Source of the DNA: Polydactylus sextarius
Lineage: Eukaryota > Chordata > Actinopteri > Polynemidae
Reading direction: 5' to 3'
Assembly (NCBI GenBank): GCA_016801845.1
Contig: CM028928.1
Location: 8,638,327-8,702,326 of the forward strand
DNA: 64,000 nucleotides
A program made the position numbers and the translations under genes. The notes below the pieces were generated by a model that had not been told where the DNA came from, made no database searches, and saw only the letters and a program-made list of their open reading frames with translations. The first letter of the stretch is position 1. Each line of letters begins with the position of its first letter. Below are positions 1-13,212 of the stretch, one piece after another.

Positions 1-2597
1 AGGAAGGGAAAAAAGAGAGGCGGACACTGGGGTGATGATGGGAGCGAGAGAGGGACGCCTGAGGACTCTGGTGATAGTTCTCCTTTCTCTTATATTTTGA
101 TATATTAGCTCTTGTTCTCTCTTGGCCCCTGACTTGCTTCTTGCCTAGAGTGCTTTCACAAATTAATGACACTGTAACCAGAACATTAGTCAGTTAATGA
201 AAGACACGGAACAATTGGGCAGTATGTGAGTACAATAGGCTAATAGAAAAGGAGAATGTGTGCATGATAAAGATGTGTTAAAATTAACAGTCAGATAATC
301 CAGAACATTTAAAGCCAACATCCAAAGCCCCAAATCAGTAGTTTTTCTCTATGAGGAGTAAAACAACTAAAAATCTAAAAAAAAATTCTCTAAATCTAAA
401 ATTTATAGTATTTCAGATTTCACAATATTTATTATTTGACACATTTGACACACTAATCAACATGAGTTGCATTTGCAGATAAGACACCTATTTTTTATAA
501 ACATTATTGAAGACCTGTATGTGGGTATGAAGCAGAAATGTCTAAGAACACCAACACTTTCAATAATGCATGAGAAGGAAGGAAAGCTTCATGAGGTGGA
601 ATTGGATGAAAACTTTTACAAGGGGAAAGAAAATAGCTGACAAAGCTTTGGGCATTCCACTTTACCATGTTTAGATGGGATGAATAACGTGTTACACCTG
701 TGCCACACTGCCTGAGTCACCTCCGTTTTAGTTCCAATGCTTCCTGACTCTTTCTCAAGCTAATTACTGTTATCATTATGAGTGGATGTAAACTCAGTGT
801 GAACGGATAGAGCTGGCATGCAGCAATGTGATGTGGACAAACACACAAGTTAGCGAGGCAGTACATCTTAGACATCAACCGCTGTTCATGGCTACATATA
901 AACGCATTAGCCATGTAAACAGCTTAGTAGTCTTTTGGGAAGTGAGAGTAAAAACTGGAAAATCGTGTGCAAGTAAACATTCAACTGGAACTCAATTGGG
1001 CTTTTCACAGCAATACATGATTAGCAGTACCTGAGATGTCTTTTTTTGTTTTGTTTTGTTTTGTTTTTGGCAGAGAGCTTAGTAGCAAAAGCAAAACAAG
1101 AAATGAGAACAGAGGGATGAAACCAATTGTCTGCTGCTGCATTTGTAAAGGTTAATGATGAACATCAAAAACCAAAAAAAAAAAAATCAAGGCAGAAAAA
1201 TAAATAAGTGGTTAACTAGTGTTGCTGAATAAAGTCATTCATGTGAGACCTGTGAGCGCAGGCCCATTTGTGTGTGTGTGATATTACTGTGGATGGCTTG
1301 CTGGGGCAATAATTGAGACCAGAAGTGCTCAAAGAACAGGGTGTAACAGTGCTGCGCATACACACAGCCTCATTATTCCAAACCACACTCATCTCTTATC
1401 TGTGGCACTCACCGTTTCTTCCCTCTCTCTCTCTCGCTCTCTCTCTCTTTTTTATTTTATTTTTTACACTAACAACTAATTTCTAACCTCCTGCTCCTGT
1501 GCATGATTGCTATAAGTGGGAGTCTTACATTAAACTAGACCTGAAGCCATGTGACATCTCTGAGTCAAACCCTTTAAAAAACATGCTGTGAAGACACGGG
1601 TCTTTTGTTTTAATGTGTCTGACAATACTGAATATATTAAAATATCAATCATTTATATAATACCGGAAAAATCTCTGTGGCTTTCTACTATTATTCTCCT
1701 GACTCTGAGTCCGTCTAACTATTGCATCCAGCTGCTTTATCACCTACTTATATCTTCTTATCATTCAATAAATACGCTGGCACAACAAAAATCTATAATG
1801 CGATAAAGTCCTGAAATAATGGTGACATTTTTACAAGTAGCATAATAACTTCTGACATGATTGGACAGAAATTACTTTGACAGTTGTAACTTTATAACAT
1901 CACCCCCAGATTAATTGGATGTCGTTTTGCTGACTGCAATAGAAAGTTTTTGCTTCACACGAAGATAAAAAAAGATGTGGAGATGAAGCACTCTGAGTCG
2001 TATCGTTTTTAGGGCGGTCGGGTTATTATCTCAAAACATTAACATTTGCTGTAATTGAATTTTGCTGCCAGTATTATGTTGCACTCAAGAATAAAATAAG
2101 TTTGACTGCTAGATGAAATGACAGTGCAAAGGGTAAGCAATGCTATACCTAGTTAATAAGTTGAAAGTTTATGTGTAATAATGTCATTGTCACCAAGTTA
2201 TATAACTACAATTTCTCTGCAAAATGAAACTCTATAAACTCTATAAATATTCACAAAATTTACATGTTATTTGGACCAGTGAGTTTGCCAGTTCTCCTCC
2301 ATCAAAACAATAAAACACATGCATTAAAACTTAAGTATGTAGTATGTATCATTCATGTAGTAGAGCACAAATTTGCTGCATTAATGAGCTCATTTGTTAA
2401 ATAGAAACACTTCCTTCTTTCTTCATTAGCCTGGATGCTATCAATTATGCTATCAATCGCTCCAGGCAAGTCTGAAGAGTAATGAAAGAAACAGAGTGTT
2501 TTCATATGTTTAAGTCTGAAAAACAGCAAAAAGACAGATAAGAAAGTAGAGCTGCTTTTTCTCCCTTGAATCGTTGTGCTTTTCTTATGTGAGTAAG

Positions 2598-2762
2598 ACA
2601 TGCGCCAGGATTCACAATGGGAAGAAGGCAAGCTGCGGATGGTAGTGTGCTGTTTTGGGCAATTTTCTGCTGGAAAACCATGGGTCTTGCCATTCATGTG
2701 GATGTAACTTTGACATGTATCATGTAGCTTTTTGTGGACCAAGTGCACTCAATTCATGAAAA
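2598..2762 (+). mobile_element. Internal fragment of Tc1-like transposase gene
   Basis: Plus-strand translation gives GRRQAADGSVLFWAIFCWKT, then IHVDVTLT, a stop, and VDQVHS, the middle of a Tc1-type DDE transposase. The block IHVDVTLTC recurs at 63694-63720, so this is the same family as the copy starting at 63181. Both ends are missing and the frame is broken. Confidence 0.85.
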
Positions 2763-4314
2763 TGGAGACTGTGCAGTAAACACACAAAAATATTGATGGT
2801 GAATTTCTTTTTAACCTATTTTGTGGTTTTGCTGAGTCAATGTTATCTATTTAGAGGTCAGAACTGTCAGATACTGACTTCTGTATAATGATTTAAGGCT
2901 GGTGCAGACTGTACATTACATATCAAGCAGAGGCGTTATTGAGTGTTGTAAAGGATCACCTCGAGCTGTTACTAGGATACGATCAACTTCTATGCATGTG
3001 GGCTAAGGTCGAGTACAGGCAACTGAGTCAACAAGTCTCAGCCACACAGAATGGACTCAGGCCTGTCACATACATAATGTACAAAAAGATAAAACAAATG
3101 TGACAATGAAAATGAAAGAAAAAAAACAACTTTGTTTTGTCATTTTAAATTTAGGATGTGTTGCCCTTTCAAGGCAGCTGTCCTCTGATGATATACAGCC
3201 CTCACAAGCTTTAGCATATGCTTCACCCAATCTCCTCTGTAGCTGTGAGTGTGTGTGTCAAAGGATGATAGATGTGTTTTTTATCCGTGTCTGCATCTTG
3301 TTTGTGCAAGCCTCATGCCACTGGTTGTTTACAGGTTGTTTACGCTGAAAGGAGCGATGCTAAATCATTAGTGAAGGATGCTAATTCTCCTCTTAAATCT
3401 GTGATTCTAACACTAATGGAAGTGGTGTTCAACAGAGTGAACAAAAAGACAATGTGAGAGAGATAAGGTAAGGGGGGAAAGGAAGTTTTATAAAAGGAAG
3501 GAAGGAAATAGTGTGAGGTAAAATTGGAAGTGAAGAATAGGACAGAGGCAAAACTTGAGACTTAAAATGGTAAATGGGATGAAGGAGAGAACAAAGCGAG
3601 AAGAGGACATCAGTAAGTGGAGAGATAGATGGATAAAAATTGATACATCTGAATGCAAAAGATGAAGGGGAGTGGAGAGAGGAAGCGCTCAGATGGAAGA
3701 GGGGTAGGGGTGTGGATGTGTGTGTGTGGCTGCGGTGGGCTTATTGCCTGAATGTCTCTCTTTGTGTATGTGTTGCTGCATGCATCAGCATCAAGCTTTC
3801 CCATTATTTCCATCCTGTGAATGAACAGATGTTTGACAGTGACAAAATTCAGTGAAAGGTTATAAAAGATGATAAAGGATAGAAACACAGGTGGGGGAAG
3901 AGGTCAGACAATTAGAACAATTACTCCCCAACTTCCCTATTAAGGGCGTCACTGGTGGCAGAATATAATTCCTATTTAACGGTTTGTTTATCTGCAGAAT
4001 GCCAGCACCAGTGTAATAGATGAGATTTGGATGGGAATAAAAGTGGAAGTGGAAGAGTAGTAAGTGTGTGTGTGTGTGCCTGTGGTTCACAGTGGAAATG
4101 CTGTTGACAGTGTAATTTGATGAAAGCTGACAGCTAATTTATGAAGCATATTTTGGGGTAAACGATTTTTCCTGGTCCCTCATTCTCAGTCATTTTAGAC
4201 TGGTAATTGGATTTCCGTAACTTACAAGGTGGTGAATTAAGAGTAAACTAGTTAAAGAAAGACTGACTCTTTGTGTGTGTGTTTTTGTTTTTTAAATGGC
4301 GGGTACTCCTGATA

Positions 4315-4318
<4 letters not shown>

Positions 4319-4359
<41 letters not shown>
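4319..4359. repeat. (TG)n microsatellite
   Basis: About 20 TG units in the intron downstream of exon 12. ORFs of alternating Cys/Val or His/Thr over it are artefacts. Confidence 0.95.
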
Positions 4360-4360
<1 letters not shown>

Positions 4361-4917
4361 TGCACAACAGCATTTTGAGCTTGAGAGCAGAACAGAGCAT
4401 ACTAATAGAATGTGTGTATTTGTGTGTGCGTGTATGTATGTGTGTGTCTGTCAGGGTAGATGCCATCTCTCAAAGCAGTGGAGGTTAATTGCAAAGTTTT
4501 GGTCTGATGCACTAATACCCAACTATTACTAACCACCTATTGCTTTATTCCTTCTCAGTCAATCAAGGACTATAGACACACACACACACTGTACACACAC
4601 TGTACACACATACACACAGACAGACAAACATAACAATCTGCCATTCCCTGTCCCTTCATAGCCCTTTCTCTATCTTCTCTCACTTACTCTAATTGCCAGC
4701 AGTATCTTGTCTTTATGAACTGCTATTCCCAAGGTGGGTCTTTGTGTGAATGTGTGTATGTGTACTATGAATGTATCAATGTGTGTTGGTCACAGGAAAC
4801 AGGGGAAAATCACAGAAAACTGTTCTGACAACACCAAGCTTGTTCTTCTCAAAGTGAAAATACTTTGTGACTGTGAGTAATGTAGCACAATGCATGCATG
4901 CATGCATGCACACACTC

Positions 4918-4925
<8 letters not shown>

Positions 4926-4955
<30 letters not shown>
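4926..4955. repeat. (CA)n microsatellite
   Basis: About 15 CA units, just after a short ATGC tetranucleotide repeat (about 4890-4908). Confidence 0.93.
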
Positions 4956-4961
<6 letters not shown>

Positions 4962-5957
4962 CACAGATGTCTTCCTGTCTGCCTCAAAGATGACATTAAA
5001 CTAAATACCAAGCTTTGACACACACTTTGAGCAAAACAAGAGTAAAAAGCTGCTGCCTTTGTCTCTTCTGTCACCTCAAGTAGCAGCTGCACAGTTGTAC
5101 CCTCCTCTCTGCTCTTCTGTGGCAGCATAAAAAAAAAAACTATTCAAAACCCTCTTTAAATTGAACTAAACCAGCCATAACACAAATCAAACATATCTAA
5201 TCCAGGGCAAACCTTACACAACTCAACCATTTCAAAAGCCAGCCTGTCTAATCCAAACCTTACATTACATTACATTACAGCCAAATTGACAGAGTCCAAA
5301 CAAACGTAATGCAAACAAATGTAATCCTAATTAATCTAATCAGAATGAGACCAACCAGGCCGTAACTAATTTCCAATGGTATGTTTCAATACTTTAATTT
5401 GTAATTCTAGTCCTGTGTGAAGGCCAGATGAAGGCAACAGTTCAAACACAGATGGGGGACAAATAAAAGAGAATACCAACATTGGGTGTCCCAATAAGAA
5501 GCTGGGTCATAACAAGCTGCTAAATCTCCTTGGCTTTACAGCACAGATTCAAAGGGAGGGTTGGAGAACCCTTTTGATAATGGTAGCACTGTCTGGCATC
5601 TCTAACAGGTGTTTGCTGTGTTAAAATCTGGTAAAGTCTATCTCATGTGATTCTAACCATACTCATGCTCATCTGTCATCTGTCTTCGCAGAACTGCTCT
5701 AACCTGTCTTTTTCATTTTTGACAACTTTAGGCATCTATAACCCAGTTTTCATGGTATCATAATGAGCATGTTATATCTTATTTATTCAGATATTTATTT
5801 CAATTAGTCTACCTGTCTCTATCAAAAGGGATGATGGGAAGACTGGATTCATTTCCAAAATCCGAGTATGTGACAAAAGCAAACATTATGGCTGTCTCAG
5901 AGCTGTACGCTTGGGTTTGAGTCAGGGGTGAATAAAGATGCCATCCTCAGCCTTTAC

Positions 5958-6042
5958 CTGGAGTGTTGAGTAGTCTGGACTTTTGACAGCTGTAGGTGAT
6001 TTGCTGCTCACAGTATTCTGCACTGGTGGTGATGGCTGTCAC
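5958..6042 (-). CDS. cntnap2: cntnap2 window exon 12: fibrinogen-like region, cysteine pair
   Basis: 85 bp encoding VTAITTSAEYCEQQITYSCQ and then KSRLLNTP plus one base. The acceptor is GTTTCCAG before GTGACA and the donor is CCAG|GTAAAG. It has no long ORF of its own and was found from the frame of exon 11 and the family block AEYCEQ...C..SRLLNTP. The next expected exon (G-S-P-Y-T-W-W-V-G in relatives) is not visible between 1 and 5957, so it must lie beyond the window. Confidence 0.93.
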
Positions 6043-9000
6043 CTGGAAACACAAGCATGAATATGCATTTTCATTTTATCTTATTCAACTGGACAGGTGA
6101 ATTTAATGTAAGAAAAAAAATATTAACCTTCAATATGAAACAGTGCACTGTAATGTTTTGATTATAGAGTAGCTGAGAGTGGAACAAGGAATCCATACAA
6201 ATTAGGATGGAATGTAATTACAGGAAGGAAATGATACTCAAACCCTGTCATCTCATGTAACACGTCTTGTACACTCTGCATTTAGAAACCACTGTCACTC
6301 CTCACTAGAGTGCTGAATCCTGTAAAGTTCAACGACAGTTTGTTTTTGACTGAGAGTGACAACTGCAATCTATAACCACTCACCAGAAAGATTAAAGTAT
6401 TGACTCTTGAGTGTGAGAGATCAGATTCAGGTAGTCTGTGTTGGACGTAGCAGAGCCACAGTAGACAATTGGTGGAGACATTAGGTGACACACTTGTTAT
6501 GTTGGATTATCTTTGTGTACTTGAAATAATAAAGACTGGATACAGACTGCCACTTAAAGGTGACAGAGAATGTTTGAACTGGGTTTTGATCTTTGTTCTG
6601 TGATGTGACCCAATGAAATTTTGGTTGGATCTGTAATGCCTGGCAACCTCATTATGAAATGCAAGCACTTATGCAGCACACAGTGATTGGCCGCCTTCAC
6701 TGCCACTCAAATGAATGTAACTTCGCCAGTTTTGGAACATGGACAGACCGTCTTTTTACAGCTGTGGGGGAGTGGGGAGGCAGTGAGATACATTTTACGT
6801 CACAAACAACCATTTTTGAAATTGACCCATTTTCTAGTGGACATTTCTAAAAGAGGAATTTCTATGAAAAGGAGATGTTTAGAATTTCAGGCACTTTTCA
6901 CACGTTCCTGAATGTGGGTGGACGACCGTTCTTCAACAAAAACGAGGTAAAAATGCTTTTTGATTCTCTGTCACCTTTAAATAACTTTAAAATACTTTTT
7001 CTCTCAGTACATGATGCTGCAGTTGGTTCATTGACAGCACACATATTGGTTTGTAACCTATGTGACACCATGGCTACAGAATTTATTTTCATTGTATTTA
7101 CAGCAGTTTCAAAGATCCATGCAGAAATGATTCACTTCCTGTAAGAGTTCATTATAACAGTAGAACCTGACCTTAACATTAATAAGAAGATGATTTTCAG
7201 TATACATTGTTAATATGTTTTATTTCTACACTCAATTGTCTTGTTATCTCCTTTTGTTATAGTGAAGAAAACCTTGACCCAACTCAGAAAGGTTACTGAC
7301 TCTATGTATTTGTCTACTTGAGTAACAAATTATGGGGACTGACAGATTGAGGTTCACTGGAGGAGACAAACAAACAAACTCAAGATACAAACTAAGATAT
7401 GGCTATTATTATATAATAGTATAAATTTATATTATTATAGATACATTTACCAAAACATGTTACAAAAACAACTGTCAAAAGTTAACAATACAGTGATCCC
7501 TCGCCATATCGCGCTTCACCTCTCGCAGCTACAATACATCATGTTATTTGTGATTAGTATATGTAAATTCATATTGCAGGATTCTGCGGTCTACAGGTAT
7601 TTTTCAATTTTTTTTTTTTTTTTTAGATTTTAATTATTTTTGTGGTAAAATAAACAATTTCTAGCCTTAAAAAAAAAGTAAATAACAAGCGTGAGAAAGG
7701 TTTATAAGAGTGTGGGGAGTGTTTAGGCTTAAAAAATAAGGCTTAAAAAATAAAATACATATATGGTTACGACTCCTGGGGGATTCTGGAACCTAACCCC
7801 TGCGATAAGCGAGGGACCCCTGTAATAACTGTCATGGTCTGTTTCCTGAATAACACATGGACGTGTATCATTCCCTGTTTTATTTTGGTAGTGCCTGTTG
7901 CTTCCATGTCTGCTGTAGGTTTTATTTGTGTGTTTCTTGTTACTTGTCTATCAACTGAGTATATTTATCCCTGAATTTTCAATCTAATATATGTTTATTG
8001 GACAAACTCCAAAAAAAAAAAAAAAAAAAAATAAATAAATAAATAAAGAGGTTTTGAATGGAGTTGAAACCCTTTAGGTGCTGTGGCATCTCCACTGTTA
8101 AAGGTTAGCTCACTGATGGAAAGTTTCAAATCAATGGTCAACCAATACGAACTATCCTGGAGTAGCCAATCACAAGCCTTGGCTGACAGTATAGCACAGC
8201 ACTCAAAGACACGAAGCAAGTGGAGCAACTATGGTGTTTTATCGTGAGCACATCTACCCTGGGAAGAGTGTCATACTAGGTGTCTTTGCAGAGCTGAAGT
8301 GGTGTGGTTTTAGACGGACAGCTAAACAGACCTTGGTTTTGAAGGTGATGGATCTTAGGGGATTATTACACCAAGTCTTTTTAATGAATCTGTTCATTCC
8401 TGTGTTTTGTTACTAGAGACTGTTTTGTTACTGAATTTGTTCCCTAGAGTTCCTCAAGCCTGTTCCCTGTTATTTGCCCTCTCATATGGATTCGTAATCA
8501 CCTACTTATTCACCTAGTCTGCCTGTAACCCTGTCATTTGTATTTAACATTTCTTCACTGCATCAGCCAACCCTAATCAGCCAAGCCAGCATCTTTTTCC
8601 CTGTGCTCCTGGCTTCAGTCATGACAACAGTCCATTGTCACTTTTAACTAGCCACCACTGATTTGACTTATCTTGGCTCCTGAATCACGATGTTGGTGAT
8701 GTTTAATTGCACTATGAGGAAAGTGACATATGTAGAAGCTATTTACAGAAAACATCTAATTGATGTTGGGGATATTCTAATAACACATGCAAAGCCTGGG
8801 ATCAAGACACTGAAAAGCCAAACTAAAATTTAAAATGGAGAGGTGAATAATGAATATTTGGTTTAACACCTGGTTTAAACAAATTTTGCAAATAAATGCT
8901 GCTACTGTCCTCCTCTGATCATTTTGAGTGATATGTAGGAGTCTATTACTGGGTCATTCTTTTTTTTTTTTCTTCGTTTTAACAAACTGATGTGGCTTGA

Positions 9001-10015
9001 TGTACTCTAGCAGAAAGTGTTTTCATAGTGTTGCAGGGGGAGTGAGGGGGAGAAGGAACACAAAAGTCCTAAACTGCTGGAAAATGATCTTGTTGAGACC
9101 AGAACTATTCCATTAGTACCTGACAATATTATGTGTACATCGTGTACTCACAATTTTACACACATTTAATAACTCTAATCTAAATCTATTCTTGAAATGA
9201 CTTGTTTGTCTGGCAGTCTTATTTTAATATCACACTATTTTTATTTTGTGGAAAATGACGTGTGGGCATAAACACAATTTATTACCTGGTCCATAGAAGC
9301 ACTATAGTTGACTTGTAAGACTGTGCGTCTTTCTCTACTGGAGCCAGTCACTGCAGTTTTAGGCGGCAGGTTGTTCATTACTGTCGTCCACACTTTGTCC
9401 TCTATACATACAAAACACAAACACAAATAATAAAGTAACCATAGTAAACACACTGTTTTAGTTATAGTTAGTTAAGTTATAGAACGACAAAAAACATACT
9501 CATATAATAATAATATAATATAATATCATACTCACATAAGCATACACTCCAAAAATAGCAGTTTAACTATTCTGGCAGTGAAGTTCCTTCTGTGTGTCTA
9601 AGGTACAACTGTGACACTTCAGGGTTTAATAGACACTTGTGTGCTGTTATAGCATAAGCCAGTCAGTCACACATCTCCCAGTTCATTCACACTGTCAGTC
9701 AGGGGATGTGTGTGTATGTGTTTCAGGTCTCTGAGGTGTGTGTGTGCTATTCAGCTTGACCAAGAGTCTAGCCGGTGGAGTGCAGTGACATTTCATTAAA
9801 AGTCTCGCCTTTGCTCTGCCTGCGTGCTCTTCTGTCCCAGACTATCTACTTATTCGACCTTGTGTGTGTGTGTGTGTGTGCGCGCGCATGTTTATATGTG
9901 CTTTTGGGTGTGTGTGTGTATTAGAGAGAGAGAGAGACAGAAGTGTCATTCAGACCACTGGAGCACTCTTACGTTTGCATAACAAGTGTGTTTCATATGT
10001 GTTTGTGGTGCAGGA

Positions 10016-10067
<52 letters not shown>

Positions 10068-10261
10068 CCTTCAGAGTTGAATGTCAGCTGTGACAGTGTT
10101 GCCATGGAAACCCCAGGTACAGCAGGTTAAGTGCGCTGCTGTCTGAGGTTAAGAATGTGGAGGGCTGGAGAGTTTCCTTTTCTCACAGGTCAATGGGGCT
10201 AGACAGGATAGGTGTGATCACAAACATAGCACGCACACACACTCACACACGCGCACACACA

Positions 10262-10321
<60 letters not shown>

Positions 10322-13181
10322 GATAAATTATTGCAGATACCCCAACCTACACACCTGTCATGTTGCAGTTGACTTTGAAGGGCCCAAGGGGTCCGCTGCC
10401 ATCAGGGTCAATCCAGTAGGTGTCAGAGGACCTGCCCAAATGCTTATAGGCCTCACATGATGGCTCATAGATAGCTGGAAGTCAGGGTGCAGAAAAGAGA
10501 AATAACAGAGAGGAAAATGAGCATTTGGAAGAGGACAGATACTGACAGAAAACAAAACTAAGTCCATCTTCCATTTCAACCTCTGAGGGTGTGATCTTCT
10601 ACACAATCTGCCTTTCTGTTTCTGACAACTGTGTTCACAGTGACCTTGACTTTGGAGACGTTTTGACTGTTTACAATCACGAGATGATCATCTGACCATG
10701 ACGGATGACAAAGGCAATCTGCTTGAGGGACATTTCAGAACATCATGTTGTGAGGATGATCTCATCGTGTTTCATGTCAATTTATTCTGTCCAAATCTAC
10801 GACTTAGAGAAAACCATTTTTAAAACAATGGTGGGATAAATATTGACAGTGAAACATATTCAGATTTTATGACAATGATTTCAAACATCACTGTGGATGG
10901 CTGGATTAAAAATGGAGAGATAATGTTGCTGTGATTATTCATTATGAAACAGGTTGAAATTGGCCTGAGGGTGGTGAGAGTGTTGAGGCAGTGTTGATCC
11001 TCTGATAAACATGACAAGTATTCAGAGATTCTCATTTTCTGAAGGTGCCACTAGGGAGAAGGTCATTACATTTGTGGGTATCTTGTGCGCACTAACAACA
11101 GTATGACAAAAATGATATTAACATCTCATTTTCTCCACGTGTTTCCCTGTCTATCTACACTTTAATCTACGTAATTTTTGGTGCAGTTATTCTTGGTATA
11201 ATTAATTAGACTGTAGAGTTATGGGACTGATCTAAAACAATGCATCACTGTCTGCAGTTTCTTCTTTTTGTGTTTCCTTCAAGAGGCCAATTTCACGTGG
11301 TTGTCAGTCTCTATTCAGCGCCTGTCAGGAAATGGTGTCTGGTCCCGCACACTCCAGCAATCTCTCTGACAACATATTGATGTTATGTTTGTGTTGATCT
11401 ACAAACAGACAAACAGCAAGGGGAGGGGAGAGGAGTAGAAGAAGAATTACACTTCACATGGAGCCATGGAAGTGTGACTTGGAGCAAAACTTTCCTGATT
11501 GAAGCGAAATAATCTTTCTTCCCCAAGTTTGCTTAGTATTAGTTCTTATTTACCTTTAATCAACTTTTTTCCATGCCTATTCTTTCTGTTCCATTTCATC
11601 CACTACTTCTACTTGTATTTTATATTATATCCTATGACAGCTTGGTTATTGGTATTATTCCACTTTGACATCTTTCAGCTTATCCAGGAGTGCAGCTATA
11701 TAAGTCGCCTGTAGAAAGTACACTTCGTAAACCAAAAACCAGTGTTTGGGCAAACTGACCTTACTGAACCATCTTACAAGGATCTACACAGAATTGTTGA
11801 GGCACTACTTCTGTTTCAAAGCCATTGGTCAAAGGCTGTAACGCAAAGGAAGCTGAATAAGCAACATATCCTCTAAGATTGCCTCACAGCGGTGGGGAAC
11901 AACAAAACATTCAAAGGGCAGCAGAGAAAGTTACAGAAACTGCACTAGCGGGAAAGTGGCTAGAATATAAGTAAATAGAAAATATGATATTTGGCCAGCG
12001 TCCCTCATGTAGTAGCGGTTTTATCACCTAAACACATCCAGATAAGAGCAGTAATGTTCACAGAACTGGAGAGGAGTGAGTAATAGAAACAGATATGATA
12101 TAATATGGAAAGACATCAATAGCTTTATAAACTACTACTGAAAACTAACCAAAGCCATTTCTTTTTTTAAGATGCTACTCATTTCTGTCTGTTAGCACCA
12201 ACATCACCAATTCTGGCAATATGTCTTAAACTAATGATTAATTAATAATTCTTTATTTATTTTCTTAATGGCCAAGAGCATGACAACGTCTTACAAAATC
12301 CAAGGTAAAGTCACATTGTTGTCAAATATCCACACATCACCAGAAAAAAAATCTTTAGCAAAGCCTCAAACAAAAGAATTCGGAATCAGAAAATTAAATA
12401 TAGAATATTTTTGCCTATAAAATGACTCAAAAGACTAACCAAATTTCATTCCAAATGAATTTTTGCTGGCCCTTGTAGTGATTTATTTATGAAGGTCTAT
12501 GAGGGGGCAGGGGTGAAGAGAACAAATGAGAAGAGAAGGATTTTTTTATTTATTTATCTATTTTATTATATATATATATATATCAATCAAGAATAAAGTT
12601 GAAATGTCAAGAAAATAGTTTCAAGATTAAAGTCAAGCTTTCGGAAATAAATCAAACTCCAGGAATTACTGCCTATGGGTACCGCTACAAATCGCCTGTG
12701 TTAACAAATTACTGAAATTGTTCCTGAGAATCAGTTTTACTAACAAGAACATTATTAATGTTTTTGCCACAAACACAATGTGGTAATAAGAATGAGGGCT
12801 TGTGTCCACACAAAATGGGAGCTGGCAGCCCTATTTGTGTAAACTGAACCAACTGGTAATGAACAGATGCAAGGGTATTGTTGGTTACACCTGCATGCAA
12901 TACGGAGAAACTGTTGTTTCACAAGATACTATAAGCACAGTAGAATAAGTTGATTGATCCTGTAGGAGTGGAGCTTAGACAGGAGCTGTGTCTAATACGC
13001 AAGCATTACCCCACCAAAGGTCCTAATGTGCTGTGGGACATGGGTTCATAAAATAAACTGAAGCCACACGACACTGCTACCAAAAGTTCTGTTGATGGTT
13101 TTTGTAATTATGTTGTGTAGATGACAGCCTGAAGAATAAGCAATGACAAAAATATGATGTCTCACATTTAAAAGTTATTCT

Positions 13182-13212
<31 letters not shown>

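Larger units (their letters stand above)
1..5957 (-). other. cntnap2: cntnap2 intron downstream of exon 12 (partial)
   Basis: No further coding exon was recognised. It holds an internal Tc1 transposon fragment (2598-2762), GT/CA repeats near 4319-4359 and 4926-4955, a short ATGC repeat near 4890, four ACATT units near 5261-5280 and A/T-rich single-copy DNA. The intron continues past position 1. Confidence 0.75.
6043..9285 (-). other. cntnap2: cntnap2 intron between exons 11 and 12
   Basis: 3243 bp. It carries a TTAA-flanked MITE (6558-6976), a mariner-type MITE (7491-7822) and an A-rich tract at about 8010-8046. The rest, including 7823-9285, shows no recognised feature. Confidence 0.8.
9402..10354 (-). 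other. cntnap2: cntnap2 intron between exons 10 and 11
   Basis: 953 bp, dominated by simple repeats: GT repeats around 9860-9890 and 10021-10067, and CA repeats at 10231-10319. A canonical RFX X-box-like site lies at 10098-10111. No transposon was recognised. Confidence 0.85.

Noticed and set aside
4248..4532. Cys/Val or His/Thr repeat frames, also at 31043-31409, 36000-36225, 41132-41417 and 58270-58573
   Set aside because: Translations of GT/CA microsatellites, not proteins.
1..5957. Search for the next cntnap2 exon (SPYTWWVG-type block)
   Set aside because: No matching minus-strand coding block with splice sites was found by eye, so the exon is taken to lie outside the window.
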